DNA of 64,000 nucleotides, taken from assembly GCF_949628265.1 (NCBI RefSeq), contig NC_088786.1:32447681-32511680 (forward strand), given 5' to 3'. The notes beneath the pieces are model-generated. The model searched no databases. It was not told the origin of the DNA and worked only from the letters and a program-made list of their open reading frames with translations. The position numbers were made by a program, and so were the translations under genes. How positions within the stretch are numbered: the first letter of the stretch is position 1; every line of letters starts with the position of its first letter. The stretch is from Cloeon dipterum (lineage: Eukaryota > Arthropoda > Insecta > Ephemeroptera > Baetidae). Below are positions 60,855-64,000 of the stretch, piece after piece.

Positions 60855-63332
60855 GACGGCAGTGAGGACGGCGACGACGCCCCGAGAGAGTGCAACGACC
60901 TCATCTGAGCGCCTTTTCATCTTCTCGAGGATCGCGGATGCTTTATAAATAGTAACTTAAGGATTTTAACTAGAATTGTATAGCCTCTAGTTTTTCTTCC
61001 GTTTGTAAATCTGGCAGTTCCTTCGGTAGGTCTCGCATTTTTTTCACAACCGCATTTTCTACTCCATTTAGTTATTTTATTGCCTATTTTTATGTGCCAT
61101 ATTTTTAAATATAAAAAGACCACTGTCACAATTTTAGCTCTTAAAATCTTCCTTTTTACAATAAAATTTTCAACAAATTTTGAATCTGGTCTTTTAAGTT
61201 ACAGCAATCCTCCAATGATGTCGGATATATTACGTGAATGAATCCCTGATGAATTTAAATAAACTAATACCGTTTAAATTGCTTTTAATTAATTATGTGG
61301 AACCTCTGGGAGCAATAAAGGTCAAGCTGAGAAAATAATCTTTCAATATACGCTATGCAAATTTAAACAATAGAGTTGCATCTATTCATGGAAATTATAT
61401 AATCCATATTTATTAGCAATATTCAAACGAACTAAAAAAATGGAGTTATGAATTTCGACTGGATTTGTTATATATAAACATAATACATATTTCGGTAAAC
61501 ATTTTTGTCCACGTCTCAAGAAGAAATTAAAAGTGCCTCGTAAAATACACCATGGGCGTGTTCTATTGCTCGTTCAGGGACTTAAACAAAGATAAAATGA
61601 CCACCTTTTTCTGACGATTACTGAGCCGCAGTTCGTGAAAAAACTTGACATTTTATCAGCTCGTTTTCGTTTACGGTTCTCCCCAACATTTTACTACTCG
61701 CTATTGGAAAGGGGACCACCAGCAAAAGGCGTTGCACGTTAAATCGACCTGGGGACGAAGGTGCGACAAGCTGCTCTTCGTCAGCGAATTCCCAGGCAAG
61801 TTAGTCTTTTTTAACATGAAAAAAGTTTTTTTTTGAAGCAAAAAAAATAAATATTATTATTAAGATATTAGGAAAATAAAAAAATAAAAAAATCCTGGCC
61901 CTTAATAATGAGACTCTCGATTTCGGTCAAATTTTTCTTGGCCTGAATTTGCATCCACAGACAAGGATTTGCCAACCGTAGTAGTGGACGCGCATGCATC
62001 CAAATTGGGGCTGGCGATGAAAACATTTCACGCATTCAAATATATCTACAAGCACTACTTCGGAAAATACGACTGGTTTTTAAAAGCTGACGACGACACG
62101 TAAAATTGCCCTCCGCGAAAATTTGCAGTCATGAAAGTCTCCAGCACAGGTACATCGTGATGGAGAACCTGAAGAAAATGCTGGCGGCGCACAGTTCCGA
62201 GGAGCCGCGGTATTTCGGGCTTCACATGACAGTAAAGGACAAACGCATAGACGCAAATTTGGCTCCCGACGGATACATGAGTGGCGCAGGTAAGCAAAAA
62301 TTGATTGAATCAAATTAATTAATTAATTTTCGTAATTTTCTATTGCAATTCAAGGTTACGTGCTGAGCAGCGAGTCTTTGAAGCGGCTGGCAACGCATGT
62401 GTTCAGAGGCGAAACTCCAAACTGCTCTCTTCATGCCAACCTGACTGCAGAGGATGTGCTCATGGGTTTGTCTTTAAAATTTAGATTTGAAGAAATGATT
62501 GCAAACGAAATCCAATTGAATAATTTGACAGTCAATAGAAATTTAATCATCTCTAAAAACCATTTAAAATGCAATAAAAATGGAAAAACGGATATTACAC
62601 TCGTTAAAAAAGTCATCGTTTTTATCTTAATGCTTACTCATTTCGGCTGTCAACTGTTGACCTATTAAACGGAAAAAGATCATACAGTAAAATTTACACA
62701 GATTTTATAACTTTAAATTTACACAATAAAATATACCGGGAAAACTTTCAACAATAAACTATCCATTTCATGTCAGCCGAAACTAGTATAATATATATAG
62801 TCATAAAAAACAAAGACATTTTCCATAAGGAATGAACTGCCATTTACGCATTTAAAATCTTCAACTTTCCAATTTGTCCTGTGCTTGCAGCTCATTGCTT
62901 GCATCAAGTTGGAGTCAAGCCAGCCGACACGAGGGACTCGGAGGGAAATATCCGATTTTCCCACTTTGACGTTGAAACTATGGCGAATGGAAATTTGTCC
63001 AAGGAGTTTTGGTACTTGCGCTTTATTGTCTGGCCTCAACCAGAAGTACGATTAGAATAATTCATCCACTCGTATAGCAATAAGAGTTTTAAATTTCCAG
63101 GGAAATCAGCAGACGAAAGTGCCAATTTGTTTTCATCACATGGCCCCGCATAAATTTTATTTCACGGAAAGCCTTATTTACAACACAAAGATTGTGGGAG
63201 TGAAAAATCTGCAAATGATTGAGCGAGAGAATTAACAATGTTTTCATTGTCCCCCATCGCAAGAACTTAAACACCAAAATCAGGCAAAGTTTGTTTGAAT
63301 AAAAGAAAAAGATTTTCTAATTCACCAATAAT
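60855..63332 (+). repeat. Tandem segmental duplication, unit B
   Basis: Direct copy of 57963-60795. It starts inside the duplicated nidogen 3' end (orphan last codons and stop at 60906-60908) and ends after the duplicated C1GALT 3' flank. It lacks the equivalent of about 58803-59335, with the junction at about 61704. Confidence 0.93.
61705..63235 (+). pseudogene. 5'-truncated C1GALT copy
   Basis: Retained exon equivalents: part of exon 4 (61705-61795), then 61961-62099, 62150-62289, 62355-62465, 62891-63045, 63101-63235. The last five keep both splice sites, and the first four of them keep the exact lengths of the parent exons (139, 140, 111, 155). The GC donor at 61796 is kept, the DDD motif is intact and the joined frame has no internal stop. 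Exons 1-3, the membrane anchor and half of exon 4 are deleted. The frame runs open leftward to about 61645 but contains no ATG before exon 5 (MKTFHAF), and a TGA closes it at 61636. A 1-bp insertion near the end creates TAA at 63233, losing the last ten residues. Most changes seen in exons 4-6 alter amino acids. Probably a pseudogene, unless an unseen upstream exon supplies a start. Confidence 0.8.
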
Positions 63333-63335
63333 TTT

Positions 63336-63934
63336 TTAATATCAAACATTTTATATAATATCGCACTTTACATTCCGAACGCCTTCGATAATAATTATTA
63401 TTGTCCTTTGTTGGCTGGGGGGGGGGTGGTGTTGCTGGTCGCTTGTCACCCTCGTGCTGTTCGCGCCGTTCGCTGAAACACGACACCGAGGGAGATTAAC
63501 CCTGAAATGAACCAATAGCTGGCCCTGCAGCCTAAGGAGAATAGATCTTCTCTCCTCGCTGCATCTTGCTTTGTAAATGAGGGAGGAGCGTTTAGACGTG
63601 AGCTGAGTAGAAGCTAGATGAAGTACTTCGTGGGCCAATAGCAAGCTAAGAACCTTAGCTCCTTTCCTCACGCACGCTGCTGGGGTGCATCAAGTAGTGC
63701 ATCGTGCACGTGCATTTGCATCAGCGTCACAGCGTCATTCCAAGCAGTTAAGCCCGCGCGGATTGTGACGTTTTTGAGGTTTGACTGAGTGATATCAAGT
63801 GATATCTCTCAACAAAACTATCCACAATCAACGATTACATTCATACTGTATAGAACTGTACGTATAATAGATTTATAACGTGTGCCGTATCTATTTTTTC
63901 TCCGAATTTGTGCATTTGTCAATTACCACGGAAA
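63336..63934. other. Intergenic / probable promoter region
   Basis: No coding exon seen. It contains a run of ten G near 63417, an imperfect hairpin (GGAGAATAGATCTTCTCTCC, 63537-63556) and a GCACGTGC E-box followed by an ATTTGCAT octamer near 63703-63720. It precedes an ATG-led open frame at the window end. Confidence 0.4.
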
Positions 63935-64000
63935 ATGTTCACAGACTTCCAAAATGGTCAGCTCGCAGAGGAAAACCAAAGTAGACGCCGCCAGCACCAG
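63935..64000 (+). CDS. Possible start of a further gene (partial)
   Basis: Two ATGs in different frames are both open to the window end. One is at 63935 (MFTDFQNGQLAEENQ). The other is at 63954 (MVSSQRKTKVDAAST), which has the better initiation context (AAAATGG). Too little is visible to recognise a family or even to be sure that this is coding. Confidence 0.25.
   Translation, partial: MFTDFQNGQLAEENQSRRRQHQ

Noticed and set aside
61645-61795. Open frame apparently supplying a new N-terminus for the truncated C1GALT copy
   Set aside because: The frame begins at TTG, not ATG; a TGA lies just upstream and no in-frame ATG occurs before exon 5.

Overview
The window is nuclear DNA of an insect or closely related arthropod. 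Coding regions are split by GT-AG introns (shortest about 50-60 bp, longest possibly 17 kb), genes lie on both strands, and five of the six protein genes are recognisable metazoan families. One of these, an Akap200-type MARCKS-like anchoring protein, is familiar from insects. I could not fix the order or species. Coordinates come from splice-junction reading by eye; the reading frames across all listed junctions were checked to be consistent.

Layout. (1) 1-31835, minus strand: Akap200-like gene. It has six coding exons in the window, an internal TATA promoter with an alternative first exon at 3.3-3.45 kb, and a possible far-upstream noncoding first exon at 31.7-31.8 kb. Its 3' end lies left of the window. 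Most of 3.5-11.5 kb and 14.8-31.7 kb is intronic or intergenic, with GC-rich patches and no convincing coding exon. (2) 32.9-34.6 kb, minus: a complete sphingosine-1-phosphate phosphatase (SGPP family, about 403 aa). (3) 36.2-45.8 kb, plus: a TDRD5/tejas-type germline protein (three LOTUS domains, an RS-rich linker, one Tudor domain, about 1051 aa). (4) 46.3-47.0 kb, plus: an unrecognised two-exon gene for a 77-aa secreted histidine-rich peptide. (5) 47.9-58.0 kb, plus: nidogen, 20 exons, about 1380 aa. (6) 58.8-60.7 kb, plus: core 1 beta-1,3-galactosyltransferase (C1GALT1 type, about 386 aa). (7) 60.85-63.33 kb: a tandem segmental copy of the nidogen 3' end plus C1GALT, in which a deletion of about 530 bp removed the start, membrane anchor and first exons of the galactosyltransferase. 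(8) The window ends just inside what may be the first exon of another gene.

The genes do not form an operon-like unit. Points of interest are the unknown His-rich secreted peptide, the recent C1GALT duplication, three GC-AG introns in three neighbouring genes, the SR-type linker in the LOTUS/Tudor protein with a 51-bp in-frame tandem duplication, and the dual-promoter structure of Akap200.
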